Of a DNA stretch of 64,000 nucleotides, positions 1 to 12,800 are shown in pieces (position 1 is the stretch's first letter; the number at the start of each line of letters is the position of its first letter). The notes under the pieces are model-generated. The model was not told the origin of the DNA and ran no database searches. It saw nothing but the letters and a program-made list of their open reading frames with translations. The stretch spans positions 38,625,570 to 38,689,569 of the forward strand of contig CM046294.1 of assembly GCA_025267735.1 (NCBI GenBank). Reading direction: 5' to 3'. A program made the position numbers and the translations under genes. Source of the DNA: Mactra quadrangularis (taxonomy: Eukaryota; Mollusca; Bivalvia; Venerida; Mactridae).

Positions 1-192
1 ACCCTTACGAGTTCTCTCGTGTGATAAAACTTGTGTATATCCATCATTTAAAAAATTGTTAATTTATATTAATATCACATACTTAAAATCACCAGCATAA
101 GGATGCTTTGTAGCAATATGTATTTTATGTAATAGGTATGGCTAATTAAAAAACAAAACAAAAAATAAATAAAACAAAAATTAGCTATGTAT
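1..192. repeat. Flank block F, copy 1
   Basis: Block running from CTTACGAGTTCTxTCGTG through CCAGCATAAGGATGCTTTGT to TTAGCTATGTAT. Other copies: about 28165-28393, 35535-35745, 42650-42869, 43930-44140. It marks the 3' flank of each gene unit. Confidence 0.75.
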
Positions 193-1913
193 AGACCTTT
201 CTTAATATTATGCTCATGAATAATTAATGAGGTAGTGAAAACGAGGTTTAGATGGGTCAAATGTAAACAAACTGATAAGCCAGCGTAGTTACACTCTGTG
301 TGATATAGAGATCTTGGGAAAAGTATTGATTTGTTTGTCAGGTTGTAACTGAAATATGTTAAATAATAAAAATAAATTTTGAATTTTTTTATTTGATATG
401 AAAAACTTTTACCTATTATACCTATCATTTAGCAAAAACAACATAAATACTGTGTAAATACACTTAGCAATCTATATAGTAATCAGTCTAATGTTAGACT
501 GACCAATTCTTTATTTTATCACAGTATGTTGTTGTAGATCTGATCTTATAATAATTACCATAGCAAATCAAAGGCTATCAAGTTAACATTCCATGCTAAG
601 GAAATTTATTAAGTAAGAGCAATAATAGGATGTAACTATTAATAGTATATAAAGTTGGTTTACTGTATGGTTCTATATTTATTGTATTCAACTTCACTGA
701 TCAACCTATAAAATTTGTATCTAATGTTTACAGAGATAACTGTACTTCTGAAGAGTTTGTATGGGAAGGAATGAAAAATAAAAGTCACATTTTTTTCATT
801 ATTTATTTAAAGACCGAATCTGGTGGACATGTCTTTAGTTCAGCAATACATGCATGACCTTTAAAATGAGAACGGATACAATCCCGACTGACCTTACCTA
901 CAGACACCATAAAATAGATAACTAATAATTATTTTACCCTTTTTCAATGTTTATATGCTATTTGAAATATCATCAGTTCCTTTAAAAATATATATGTTTT
1001 TAATCTAAAAAACAGAACCATGACAAATAATTAGGTTATGTAGCATAGTCAAGTAAATCAAATGGGATTACACATCATTGTTGTTGACTTCGTTATCATG
1101 AAAAACGTGTATACACCTGCCTCTATCATTCCTTTCCAAAATAATTTCTAACTAAATCATAAAGTTGTTTTGTTTTCAAATAGACATTGCTTAGGTATAT
1201 TAATATTTTGCCAATCTTCAGTCGAATCTTGATTGTTCCTAATTCCTGAAAATGCTTTATTTTGACTTGTATATACAAATATGCTCACACAGTTGTGAAG
1301 CGTGACCTGACATTGCTAGTTCTTTTCTATTCTTATGTTTGTTGTGGTATTCTTGGCTATGGACCAGTCAAACACATTTATTTATTTTCTTTTTGGGGTC
1401 CATTTAGTGTGTTACTGACACACATAAATTGATTTGAACACATTAGTTGATCCTGGATTCTGAATATAAATTACATGAATGTTTACGGTAATAAAGGAAC
1501 AGGTTTTGTATTTTTTCATTGATAAAAATCTACATTTAACTGTATTTATTACTTTTACTAATGTATCAACAGCATTAACTGTGAAATCATAAAAAAGCTT
1601 AAGATATTATATGTGTTGAAGAAAGTACTGTCCAACGAGAAAATAACACTAAATATTAACTGGAAAAACTTGTCAATGTTTTTTTCTTTTGAATATAAGT
1701 AGAATATTTAACAAGAGTATCAACATAAAATAGCTTCTGTTTAAGTTACAGCTATAAACACATCAACATTAATTGTTAACCTTGTATTTTCTTATAATTC
1801 TACTGACGGATACCTCTAACCTCCTCCTGCCATTTATACTGCTAGGAGAGTTGTTTACATCTGACCCATCTTAACCTCGTTTTAAAATTCATGCATACAT
1901 ATTGAGAATCCTC
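193..1913. mobile_element. TIR DNA transposon (about 1.7 kb) with empty site in the duplicated copy
   Basis: Termini are inverted repeats of about 75 bp with mismatches; the clearest part is AACGAGGTTTAGATGGGTCA near 240-260, against AACGAGGTTAAGATGGGTCA read from the other end. Flanked by TAT on both sides (190-192, 1914-1916). The matching duplicate at 44131-44145 reads straight across without the element. No transposase frame seen. A 3-bp duplication suggests a Harbinger-like element, but the class is not proven. Confidence 0.82.
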
Positions 1914-2499
1914 TATTGAATGACATTATAAACGGTCTAAAAGCTTAAATGGTTGTGTGGTAAAGTTTAAGTTATCGAAACTTTGCATGTCCTGAATATG
2001 TTCTGTGTCAATGAATATTATCGATGTATGAACAACTATTTTGTCATTTCATATACCATGTGAAACAAATGTATACAAGTTAGGTCAACTGCACTGATAA
2101 TATTGCATATAAATTATTACAGGTCGGTCAAGTACTGTTCTTATTGACCTTGGAAATGGTGGGCGCTCCAGATGAACCCTTTCAAAACGCACACTAAACG
2201 ATGGCTGACAACTTCTCTTCCTTGCAAAACGATAGAAATCATTCATAAGGTAGTGCTTCAAATCCGACAGTCGGTTTCCTTAGACAATTATGTTTGCCAC
2301 AGTGCCGTACTACTTCATATGTTAATATATTTTTGTAGTTGTTGTCCTTACCCGTAAGGTTGTGTTATGATCTTCTCACTGATATGAACCAATCTGTTAC
2401 TATACTATATAATTGTGTCAGCATTAAAAACATACAACATTATGCCATAACCCTCTTTTTATTTTTCACTTGGCAATAGGCGAATCTATATTACTATTT

Positions 2500-2800
2500 G
2501 CTAAATTGGAAACAAGCAGGTTTTAAAGGAAATATTTATTAGACTATCACTTAGTTTATTACACCTATGATTTCATGCCTTTATAACTGTGAAGATGCCT
2601 CACTTCATGTAGTTTGTCATTGTCCTACATATTCTATTCTTATTATATGTACCATAGTTGACAAATTTGACATTAATATGAGGGAAGTATCTACTTAGTA
2701 TCTTCAATGTGGTGTCATAACTAATGAACATTTTCATGACGCTGTTGCTTCCCTTTATAAACTGTCCTTTGATAATCGAGTGACTTAGTTCATATTTTTA
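2500..2800 (+). mobile_element. Degraded LINE reverse-transcriptase C-terminus (A flank)
   Basis: Plus-strand reading gives CLYNCEDASLHVVCHCP and then NEHFHDAVASLYKLS with stops between, resembling the Cys/His C-terminal segment of LINE reverse transcriptases. Duplicated at 44790-45010. Confidence 0.4.
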
Positions 2801-4011
2801 TTTTTCTGTTTTGCTTTTGCATGTTTTTTGCTCCATTTTTTACACCACATGTGCAAACTATATTTTGAATTGTAAAATTACGTTGTTTTATAGTAGATTT
2901 TGAAGTGTGCAAATATATTTATTTATACACAGCTTGTCATTGTAAATCTTAATCATAAAGAGGATGCATATAAGCATTGTAAGCCTGTTATCTAATCCAA
3001 TATTTCCAAAATATATAACTAAGATATCAATTAACACAGTAGTGCAGTGAAGAGTGGCGGCAGTGAAGAGTGGTAAATATATCGTAGTATAGATAATCAC
3101 GTTAAATATATGATAGAAATGTATTTAATGAAAACAAATTCTTAACATGTCAAACAACTGGTCAATGTTTGGTATTTGACAATAAACACTTAAAAACACA
3201 GATGTCTGCATAATTTTAATGACGTTCGATTAAGGAATTGATGCTCCAATTCCGAACTCCTGTAAGAGCACTGCTAATTTACTTTAGCGACAGTGTTTTT
3301 GTTACAACAAAATATGTCAAAGATAACTAGATTTGTTTGACCAAGTAATCAAAAGAATATTAAAATACAAACGGAGAAGCACTCAACGGAATTAACTATG
3401 ATGTCTTCAAAATTTCAACTCAGATTGCTCACTTATATTTTATGAAAATTCTGAGGAACACATCAAACATAAGGCTAAATAGCGTGGTTAAATTTTACTA
3501 AAATGGTGGTGTCTGTTTTGATTATTCATTTGAAGAATGGATATTTAGCAGCTGAATAGGATTTTGTAAAAAAAAACTTCAACTTCAATTGCGAAAATTG
3601 CTACTACATCTACGTTCGTGGAGATGCGTTTTTGGCAGTGTTCCGTATCAGGAGATATGCAACGATTTCGGTCGTAGAAGGATGAATCCGTTCCTGTGAC
3701 TTCAATATCTAAATAGTTAATATCAAATTTCTTGGTATAGGAAAACGTTAATGATGATGAACCTTTTTTCGGAGGTTGAGTCAAATTGTAAAATAATTGT
3801 CCAGAAAAAAAGAGTAAGGCAAATAAGACATCGTTCTTTACCTATCTAAGTGTTGATAAATTGCGCCACATCGAGTTCAACATAAACAATGTAATATCAC
3901 TAACTTTGCAAAACAATCTATAAGGTAAATATGCAATGTTTATGTATCATCATAAACAAAATGTAACTTTATATTTACATTGTAACATCACGTATGTATT
4001 ATGCTTAAAAT

Positions 4012-4097
4012 AAGGGGTCCCTTTAAGGTGATGTTTCGACACATTTGGGGATGTATTAAGGGCCCTTTTAAGGTGATGTTTCGACATCTTTGGGGAA
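4012..4097. repeat. Short tandem repeat in the A flank
   Basis: AAGGTGATGTTTCGACA occurs twice, followed by (C/T)TTTGGGGA, spacing about 48 bp. Lies inside a 466-bp stretch (4005-4470) that is absent from the duplicate near 46295. Confidence 0.6.
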
Positions 4098-5136
4098 TTG
4101 TCTGGTTAACAGTGGCGTTACGTTACACTGTTCAGGACAAGTCCGGTTAACAGTAGCATCAAGTTATACTGTTCAGGACAACAACTTTAAATATCAAGTT
4201 AATAAAAACAAATGTAAAAATAAAGTCAAATCATGAACTAAGATTAATATAGGTCTTATAAACTTGATATATGAAAACCAAATGGCATAATCACACTATA
4301 TAGCATCATGCGTAATGAATTTTATTTTGTTCTGTGTTATTTTATATATTTATGGTAAAGGGTTTTTACTTATTTAGTTTTCATGATTTATCTTTTGTAC
4401 AACGCCATTGAATATGTAATATAGAAATAGGCGTTTAATCAAATGAAGAAATTTAAGTTTAAGTTTATGCGTAAGCGAGGTAATACGTATTTTTCAAATG
4501 TTAAAGTGTGTACTGAGTTACCCCCCTTTGCTAAATGCATAAGATATTGTAGCTCGATCATGTAAAATGTTTTCAACAACTTTGGTGAATCAATCTCAAG
4601 TTAACTCTAGTCACCGGTTCTGCATTAGCATGTCTGTTTCTTGCCGAAGGGAACAACGAGGTGTTTTTTTGGATGTGGATCTAACCATGCGGAGCTGACG
4701 ATATAAATATTACTAGTTTAACGCCGTTATGTATTGGTAACGGCTGCTGAGCTGAATAGTCATACCATATTGTACATTCATACATTAATAAACATGTATA
4801 ATATTCATAAAACAAGCAAGTTTTCTTTGTTATTTATTTCTGAATAAACAGTGACAAAGCAGTGTATATCAATAAGTCAAACAGTGACAAGCAAATAACA
4901 AATTAAGCAATTAAGAACACCCGATTAAAGGAAAATACTTAGTAACATAATGTCATAAGATTAATTAATAATTACGTGAAGCAAACTATTGTAACATATG
5001 GTACTTTACGAGACAATTAAATGATGATTCAGTCACATTGTGAATGTCATCTTGTCGTCCATTCTTTGTCACTAGATAACATAATTGACAATTTGCCGGA
5101 CCTGCCATTTCTGAATATTAATACTCCGTTCACCAA

Positions 5137-5396
5137 TGAAAGGATTGTCGTATTATTGGAAAAAAATAGTCGCTTGTCTTTGGACTTAAGGCTACTTTTC
5201 TGCACATATAAACCGCTTGTCTGAGGGCGTGGGTATTGTAGCCTCGGCGTAATGACAGAGCTAACGAAAGGATTATCGTATTCTTGCACAAAAACAGTCG
5301 TTTGTCTTTGGACTTAGGTTTACTTTGCTATACAGATCTACTGCTTATCTGAGGTCGTGGGTATAGTAATCTCGTCGGAATGACAGTGCTATAACA
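5137..5396. repeat. Two tandem copies of a unit of about 128 bp in the A flank
   Basis: GTCGTTTGTCTTTGGACTTA-type sequence and CTGAGG(T/G)CGTGGGTAT each occur twice; the duplicate flank at about 46960-47090 has one copy only. Confidence 0.65.
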
Positions 5397-6312
5397 CGGT
5401 TTGAAACTAGTCCTTTGTACATATGCCTTACTGGATAAAAAGTTAGGTAAAGGAGTTTCCGTAGAACATGATTAATTTTCAACTCAAAGAAGATAAACAT
5501 TGTTAAATTTACACGTGGATAATAATAAAACATTATCTAACATTTTTGTTGCATCAACCACAACCATTAGCGTGACTGGATAGAGCCTTGTTTTCAGGCT
5601 TTTTAAAAAAACAGTTTTTATTATCCGTTTTTTATTCTAAATTGTGTCTGTAAGTCTTTAAGCATGTATAAAAACCCTCCTTTTTGCATAATTATAATGC
5701 AATAATCTGTAAACACGATTACATCTAGGTAGACGGTGATCCAATACCGTGACAGACCTGAATCATCACAAATATTTACACAATATCAAAACTAAAAACA
5801 ACTAAATAAAGACAATAAAATCAAATATACAAAGAATGAGCATTACAATGAATCAGTTCTTTTATAACAATATCACAACATATCTTAAGGTGCTATAACA
5901 TAATAAATATTACAACATATACACTATGTTACTGAACAGTATCATTTAATTTTAATTTAAACTTGTCTAGAGTTCAATGTTGATTGAATTATTACCAATT
6001 GTCCAGTGGCAATATTGTGTTGAATAAAACTAATGTATTGTATAATCTTTAACACTATATTATGTCACTGAATTTACTGTTTTATAGTTTCAATTCATTA
6101 TACAACATTTTTAATCACATCAGAAGTAGACTTAAGCATTGCAATACATTAAGATCATATTTGCTTAAATTGTAATGTCATAAGGAACGATCATCTGAAA
6201 AAAGTTAGTTCATACCACGTATACACAATTTAGTTACGTATTATTTGTTATTTAGACAAGCAAAACTTTTATCAGTAAATGCTCTAATACAGATGTTTAA
6301 ACTTGATACATG

Positions 6313-6318
6313 TTTATT
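6313..6318 (-). promoter_or_regulatory. Candidate polyadenylation signal of gene A
   Basis: AATAAA on the minus strand about 320 bases past the stop, in a segment conserved at 29046-29051 (B) and 48032-48037 (C). AATAAA is frequent by chance in AT-rich DNA, so support is the conservation of position. Confidence 0.3.
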
Positions 6319-6636
6319 ACAGTTGGTTATCTAATTAAATATGTAAAAACAAAACAAACAGAAAACAAACACGCGTATATCACTTAACAAAACCAGTAAA
6401 ACATATTGAAAACCTTAATTCAAAGTAAAATACAAATAAAACATTGTGCAAATATGAAAAGATTAAATAAATGCTTGAAATGTATTAGTTATATAAAGTA
6501 AATACGTTGCACTCTAAGAGCGAATTAAGTATAACACATATGCATCTATATTCAGTAAAAGTTCATCAAGTTTTTACTCTTCTATTCATACTCATTATAC
6601 GCGGTTATTACTACACAATGTATTATGTTATGCGTT

Positions 6637-6807
6637 TTATTTCTGTTCCTCTTCGTCACTTTCAGGAAGTGGATCAGCTTTCTTTGTAAAATCAACAAGA
6701 TCATACGGTGTAGGATCATCACCAAGAACAACCATCTTCTCCCCTGGTGGTTTATCCTTGAATATAAGATCAGCATAAATCAAGCCATCTTGGTTGACAA
6801 TCTTCAA
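6637..6807 (-). CDS. Gene A last exon: ITIM plus ITSM-like motif and stop
   Basis: Fifty-six codons and TAA. Starts LKIVNQDG, then LIYADL (6766-6783, matching I/V/L/SxYxxI/V/L), and 24 residues later TPYDLV (6694-6711, matching TxYxxV/I). Ends with an acidic DEEEQK. Such a pair recruits SH2-domain phosphatases in vertebrate inhibitory receptors; here that is inferred from the motifs only. Confidence 0.92.
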   Translation of the reverse strand: MKIVNQDGLIYADLIFKDKPPGEKMVVLGDDPTPYDLVDFTKKADPLPESDEEEQK

Positions 6808-9800
6808 CTGTAAATTAGATTATAAATTTTGATCATAAAATGTGTGTTACTATAAATTAGTTCTACAGCGATAACTCAATCAAAAGTACAGGTTTTGTAT
6901 GAATATTAGTTTCGATATATTACGATATTTAAAACAAAAAACAATGCCAACCAAATCATTTAAAGTATTTTCTGTATTGAAATAAGATGAGACAAATGGA
7001 TAAATGGAAGTTAATGGTCAACACAAATTGGGATTTGCAACTTACTCTGGATCATTCAAACATGGTATTTATATATCAGGTTGTTTACCTTTGGTTGTTC
7101 TGTCGGTGGTTTTGTTGGAAGTTGTTTGCCAGCATCTTTCTTATTTGGATTATTCTCAAGTTCCACATTCTCGTATACATCACCTATTGAAGTATTATAT
7201 ATGTATAATATAAGATATATACCCTTATATACCTAAATTAGAGTTGTAAATTTAGACACAGTTATTTGAGAAAAAAATGCTGTGTGTTTACTCTATGTAT
7301 TAAAAAAAATATCATTTGCATAAGCCAATACAGTAAATTTTTGTCAAAATATAATGAATGGGTTAAAAATGAACGAATTTGTTAAGTTGCTTGTGTTTTA
7401 TGCATCGTGTTTGCTTAGATACTATTTAATACTAAATACGCGATCAATCCACCTAAGTATCTACAATGGATAAGTTCAGATCTCTTGACTAAGTTATAAC
7501 ATGTAAATGTACTTAACATTGTACTTTGATGCGATTGTGAAAAATCATAATATACGTCTATCATCTTATATTACAGAAAATGATAAAATCTATCATACAT
7601 ACCTTCCTTTTGTTTGCCTTTTTCGTTTGTAGATTTACCTTTTCCTCCCTTACCTAAAACAAACCATCATACAATTGTTACATTCAAACAAAATATTTAT
7701 TCATTGTATTGTCATGTTACGTGATACTCAAACTTAAGAATTTAAACAATAGAAATTATCAAGATGAAACTTGGAGAACTCTAACAAAGCAAATTTAAAG
7801 TAGAAATATATATTTATGTACAGTTTGTTTACATCTCCATTCAGTACAATTACTGCATGAATGGATATGACCTTTCAATTCATACGTATGACACGGAAGA
7901 TTAATAATATACCTTGTCCCTTTGTCTTGTTCACGACAGAATATATGTCTCCATTACCCGCGGCATTGGTTTTGTTAGGTGTTAGTGGTTTAGAGTAAAT
8001 ATCAGTTGATGTTGAGGCTGATGTTGAGGCAACTGGTGCTACATTACTTGATGATGCATACATTGGATTGTCTACTAAACCTGTAAATATCAATACACAA
8101 GTTTGGAGAACTTAAATTTACATAGCATACACAAGGTATACTGAAAAGCAATATCTTCCTCATAGTACAATTAATCATTTATGTGGTATGTATGAGGCAA
8201 TACCTTTAAAACATGTGGAGCACAGGATTTGTAATTTACAGTTAGATTCCCGACGATGTGTTATAATATGAAATGTGGATATTTAAGATAGATTTACATC
8301 TGAAGATAGAAAAGCAGTTTGCTGTCAAAACTGAAGTTTTCCAGTCATGAAAATGCAATTCTATTACATTATTGGAAAAATAATGGTGCTTTAGATTTTG
8401 TATTTTAGTATTAGTAAAAGTACAAATGTAGGGATTGATGTTAATGAAAAGCATTTGTTAACGTTTACGCATGCTAATTCTTAAAGAAAATTAGCAGTAA
8501 TTTCCTACCCAAACCATTCATGTTGTTGTTTTATACTTACCATCTTCATCATCCGAGTCATCAGAAACAGATCTACAATATATATGAAATAATATATACA
8601 GCGTGTATAGTAAAATATAACAGATATTCAATTTATAATTAACAATATCATAAGTTAAAAATATATTAGATAGAAATAGCAATGCAATAATTACAAAATA
8701 TGTATAGTTCATATCCATTGTATAAAAGTATAGAATTGTTGTACAAAACCAGTAGTTTTGATCGGTATTGTTACAGTATTTGTTTTCTTTTGTTGGGTTT
8801 AACGCCGTAGCGACACATATTATAGGTCATATAACGGCGGTCAGTCAACCTAATCACTCCTCTTGGAAAGGCTAAACCTATCTCTGGATCTATCTGTTAA
8901 CCAACTGCTAAGCGCTTACTTTCGTCAGTGCCTGGCAACTGCCCTACATTTTTAAAAATCATTAGTAGTAGAAAAAATGACCGTAGAAATAATTTCATGA
9001 CCAAGCTCCACGAAAGTATGCCCCGTCCGGGAATCGAACCCACGACCCCTCGATCAGTAGACTTGCGGCTTATTGTTACAGTAGATCATTCATAAATTTA
9101 TTATACAATCAAATATACATTGAAATTAATAATTTTATTTAGAGTTACCTTCGAACGTTTTGCCTATCAGCGCCATTTTCTGCAATTTTAAATTATGTGA
9201 GTTATAACAAAATACTATTATAATACTATTAGTATAATATTACAAGCGATCAAGGAACAAGGAAAATAAAGAAACTTGATCACACAATGAAACGACAAGA
9301 TGTATAACAATGGCTATAGAATTATAAAAATAACTTTTTAAGTATAGGGCCAAACTGAGGTCAAACTTTATTGTACTAACGTTGCGTGTAAAATCAGATA
9401 CCAATCTTTTTAAACGACTAAATACATGCTTAATTAACAATAACTTGTTTAGTGTCTATTGTTCAAAAGTGCATGCACTGTTTCAATCGTTATCTAATTT
9501 CGCAGTACCCTTACATTGTAAATATTTCTTTACATGCTGTTTTCAAGGAAGAAGAAATAAAATACAAAAACATAAAGTTAAGTCTGACTGTATACAAACT
9601 GTTCTTTCAAAATATCTTGTGAATATTATTTTATTGCGTATCTATTGTGATATTGCAATAGGTAATTTTTGTGATGTTTTGCATAAACATTAACATAAAT
9701 AAACAGGAAGAGAAATTCAGAGTTTTGATTTTATCTTCGTACCACCAGATAATAATGCAATCTTGCAATTATAGTATATAAGTTTCAAGTTAAGCTTAGA

Positions 9801-12800
9801 AATGATGTTTTAAAACAAATTTTTAGATGTACAATTGATAGGAGAGGACTTAGCAGTTAATTTTGATATTGTACTCGTGCATTTGTGCACGTATATAGAA
9901 CGTCATTTTTGTTTTATATAGCAACTGTTTGAGGAAGAAAAATGACTTTTTAGATCACATCTCATCTAACTATTGGATATAAGTTAATACTAGTAAGATC
10001 TAAACGAGACAATGGCATGACTACAAGCTGACTTTATAGCACATAGAAAATTGAATGTAATTATTTATATTGTCGAAACGTCTACATACCTTTAAACAGT
10101 GGATATCTTCTGATAATGAATACTATAACTATAGCAATCACAATACAACCAGTAACACCTCCAGCAATACCACCGATCAATCCTCCAGGTATAGATGTAG
10201 GATTATGAATGGCTAAAATAACAAATAACAAAAGTTCGACGTGCAAGTATTGTTAATATGAAGATATTACAATACTACTGCCATAAACGCAATTAAATAT
10301 ATATATATCAGTGTTCAGAGTACTAAGATTGAGAAATAAGTTATTTTTTTCAAAATTTCATTTAAAATGTTTTACTTCATTTTACTTCAATTGCACTCAT
10401 TGGTATATATTGAAATTAATACAGCAAGTAAAATTGGAATACTATGCAATATCATAACAATTTTTGAGTCTTAATTGTACTAATATAAGCCATTCATCGT
10501 GTATAGAATAATGAAAAATAAAAGAAATAAGACAATTTAAAGAGTTTTACAGCCAATCAATCTCCGTAAACAGATATCCTGTAGACCGCTGTCGTACAGG
10601 ATCTCTACTGTCTCCGTGGAATGTCAAGTCGAGATGAACATTGTGTCGACCAATCAATGCGTAACTTTCATCTAGACGAAACACTATTAATAACATTTTG
10701 ATTTCGTAATTTCTATTTTTGGACCAAGGTTTGCAAGCTATTTTATAACTGTATTATTCACAGTCTTCGATTGGACGGCTCATTTCAAATTGCGTTGCGT
10801 AGGCAATGTAAACAAGTAACGTATCATAATAATTTCTTCAGTAATATTATGATGAGAAAAGGTCACCTGAACGTGACCCTCGTTTGAAAAAGGGTTTTAA
10901 TCAGATTGACAGCCAATACATACGTGTATTGATATGTATTAAGACCACAAAAAATGAGTTACCTTTTGTTCTGGTGATTAAAACACTTGACTCAGTCGAA
11001 TTTCCTTTTACATTAGAAGCATATATGATCACATCATATTGTGTGTTCTCTAGTAAACCAGTCAGTGTGCTGTTCATTATTGGTTCACCATTATCAGACA
11101 CACTGAGATAGTTCCATACTGTATCTGAACTCTTCTTATACTTGATGTGAAACATTTGAGAAGGTCCATTATCAAATCCTGGTTTCCATTCAATATGTAT
11201 TGATGAGGGTGTTGTTAGACCCTCAATGTGTCTTAAGCCTGTTGGGGGATCAGGTTTATCTGTTGGGGACAAATTCATATAATATTGTTAATTATCTTAA
11301 ATCGTTTTCATTTCCAGAACTATTAGAATTATCCTTGTTGTTATAATCACAAGTAAGATGTGTCATATAGGAACATAGTGATATGAAATAAATCAAACAG
11401 TTGTTATTCATTCCTCAGTTGCATTAATGTAAACCCATTTGCTGAAGTTTAAGTTTTGATTAATATGATGCATTAAGTCAAAACTTTGTTCTTAATTTGT
11501 TGTAAAAAATAACAAATTAATTTCCAATAGACACAGAGAAATTTCGAAAGTACTAGTATAACAAAAACCATTACACTACAAGCCAGTGGAGAATTAAACA
11601 ATTAGTTTACCTGACACAGGCAAATGCCATTAAAATAGATATTAAAATAAACTACATTTTACCATATGGTGACAGGGTGTAAATGTGTTCCATTTGCCCA
11701 AAATTATTCTCGACAATCACTTTATAATTTGTAAAATCGTTCATGCTGACACTATGTATTGTCAGATTAGACTGTGATTCTGCCGACTGTATGACGTAGT
11801 TATCACCTTTTTGTAAGAGAGTCCAATTATTGTCATCAAGCTGATACCAGGAAAATGTTGGCGGTGGATAAGCGATACCATTGAATACTATTGTTATTGT
11901 GCTGTTCTTTTCACTTGTTACATAAACATCATTATCGTCTCCTACTCTCGGTAAACCTAAATAGTTGAAAATACTTTATAAATATGTGTATAATTAGTTA
12001 TTCACTTGATACTGAGAAATAAAACTGTTACAACTACTGCTGAGTTCACTGTGTCTGAATTTAATGCAACACGTTCATTCATAATTATCACAGAGCAAAA
12101 AACACTCGAAATGTAGTTTATGTTAGACTCAGATATCGTGAACAATTAATCCATCATTTCCGGTACTGTACTAGACCTGATACATATAACTCATCTGTTT
12201 AGCAAACTGAGCGGTATTCAATGCAACCAAAAACACTAAAACTACAATTAAAATTGTTTACCAAGCCTTAGAGAGACAAGCTCACAAAATATTATTTATT
12301 CCTTTCTACCAACGATAGACAGCCTTTCAGTTGAGAATGTGATATATTTATACTCACAATTAACAAAAAGCTGCACCACGTTTTGAACTTCATTTCCATT
12401 ATTAAGTATATTTATTGCAGAACAATAGTAAATTCCTGCATCATGACAGCTTGCTTCCGGAATGTTGTATTCCACATTGTTCGATAAAACGGTCTTCAAC
12501 GTTTCTTTTTTATCACTAAGTGTCATCATAGCTGGAGGATTACTATCACCAGTACAAGTCAGTATCACTGAGTTACTTTCATTAACAGTCACATTTTTAC
12601 TCTTTAATCCGTCAATAGTAAATGATGAAATACTTGCTGCATCTGATAAATAGATTAATAACGATGCAATTTAAATTATGAATACTATCTAATAGGTAAG
12701 TAGTGCATTGTTGACCAAACTAGTTCCATTATATGTTGATGTATTAACATGAAGTAAGTGTAAACTGACTTCACTGTCGATTGTAATATTTTAAAATGAA

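Noticed and set aside
2172..2357. Conserved 61-codon frame shared with 44396-44581
   Set aside because: Identity follows from the segmental duplication; no domain, no splice context, and it lies beside LINE debris.
7089..8080. An ITAM formed by YSVV and YENV
   Set aside because: The tyrosines are about 30 residues apart and end in V, outside the YxxL/I-x6-12-YxxL/I pattern.
8995..9065. A functional tRNA gene on the minus strand
   Set aside because: The B box is good but the 5' half with the A box is missing, and the unit continues into a SINE tail bounded by 13-bp direct repeats.
9149..9179. Reading the 31-bp exon as MALIGKTFEG
   Set aside because: Open and attractive, but it does not agree with the phase-1 donor of the TM exon; the ENGADRQNVR frame does and rejoins the next exon correctly.
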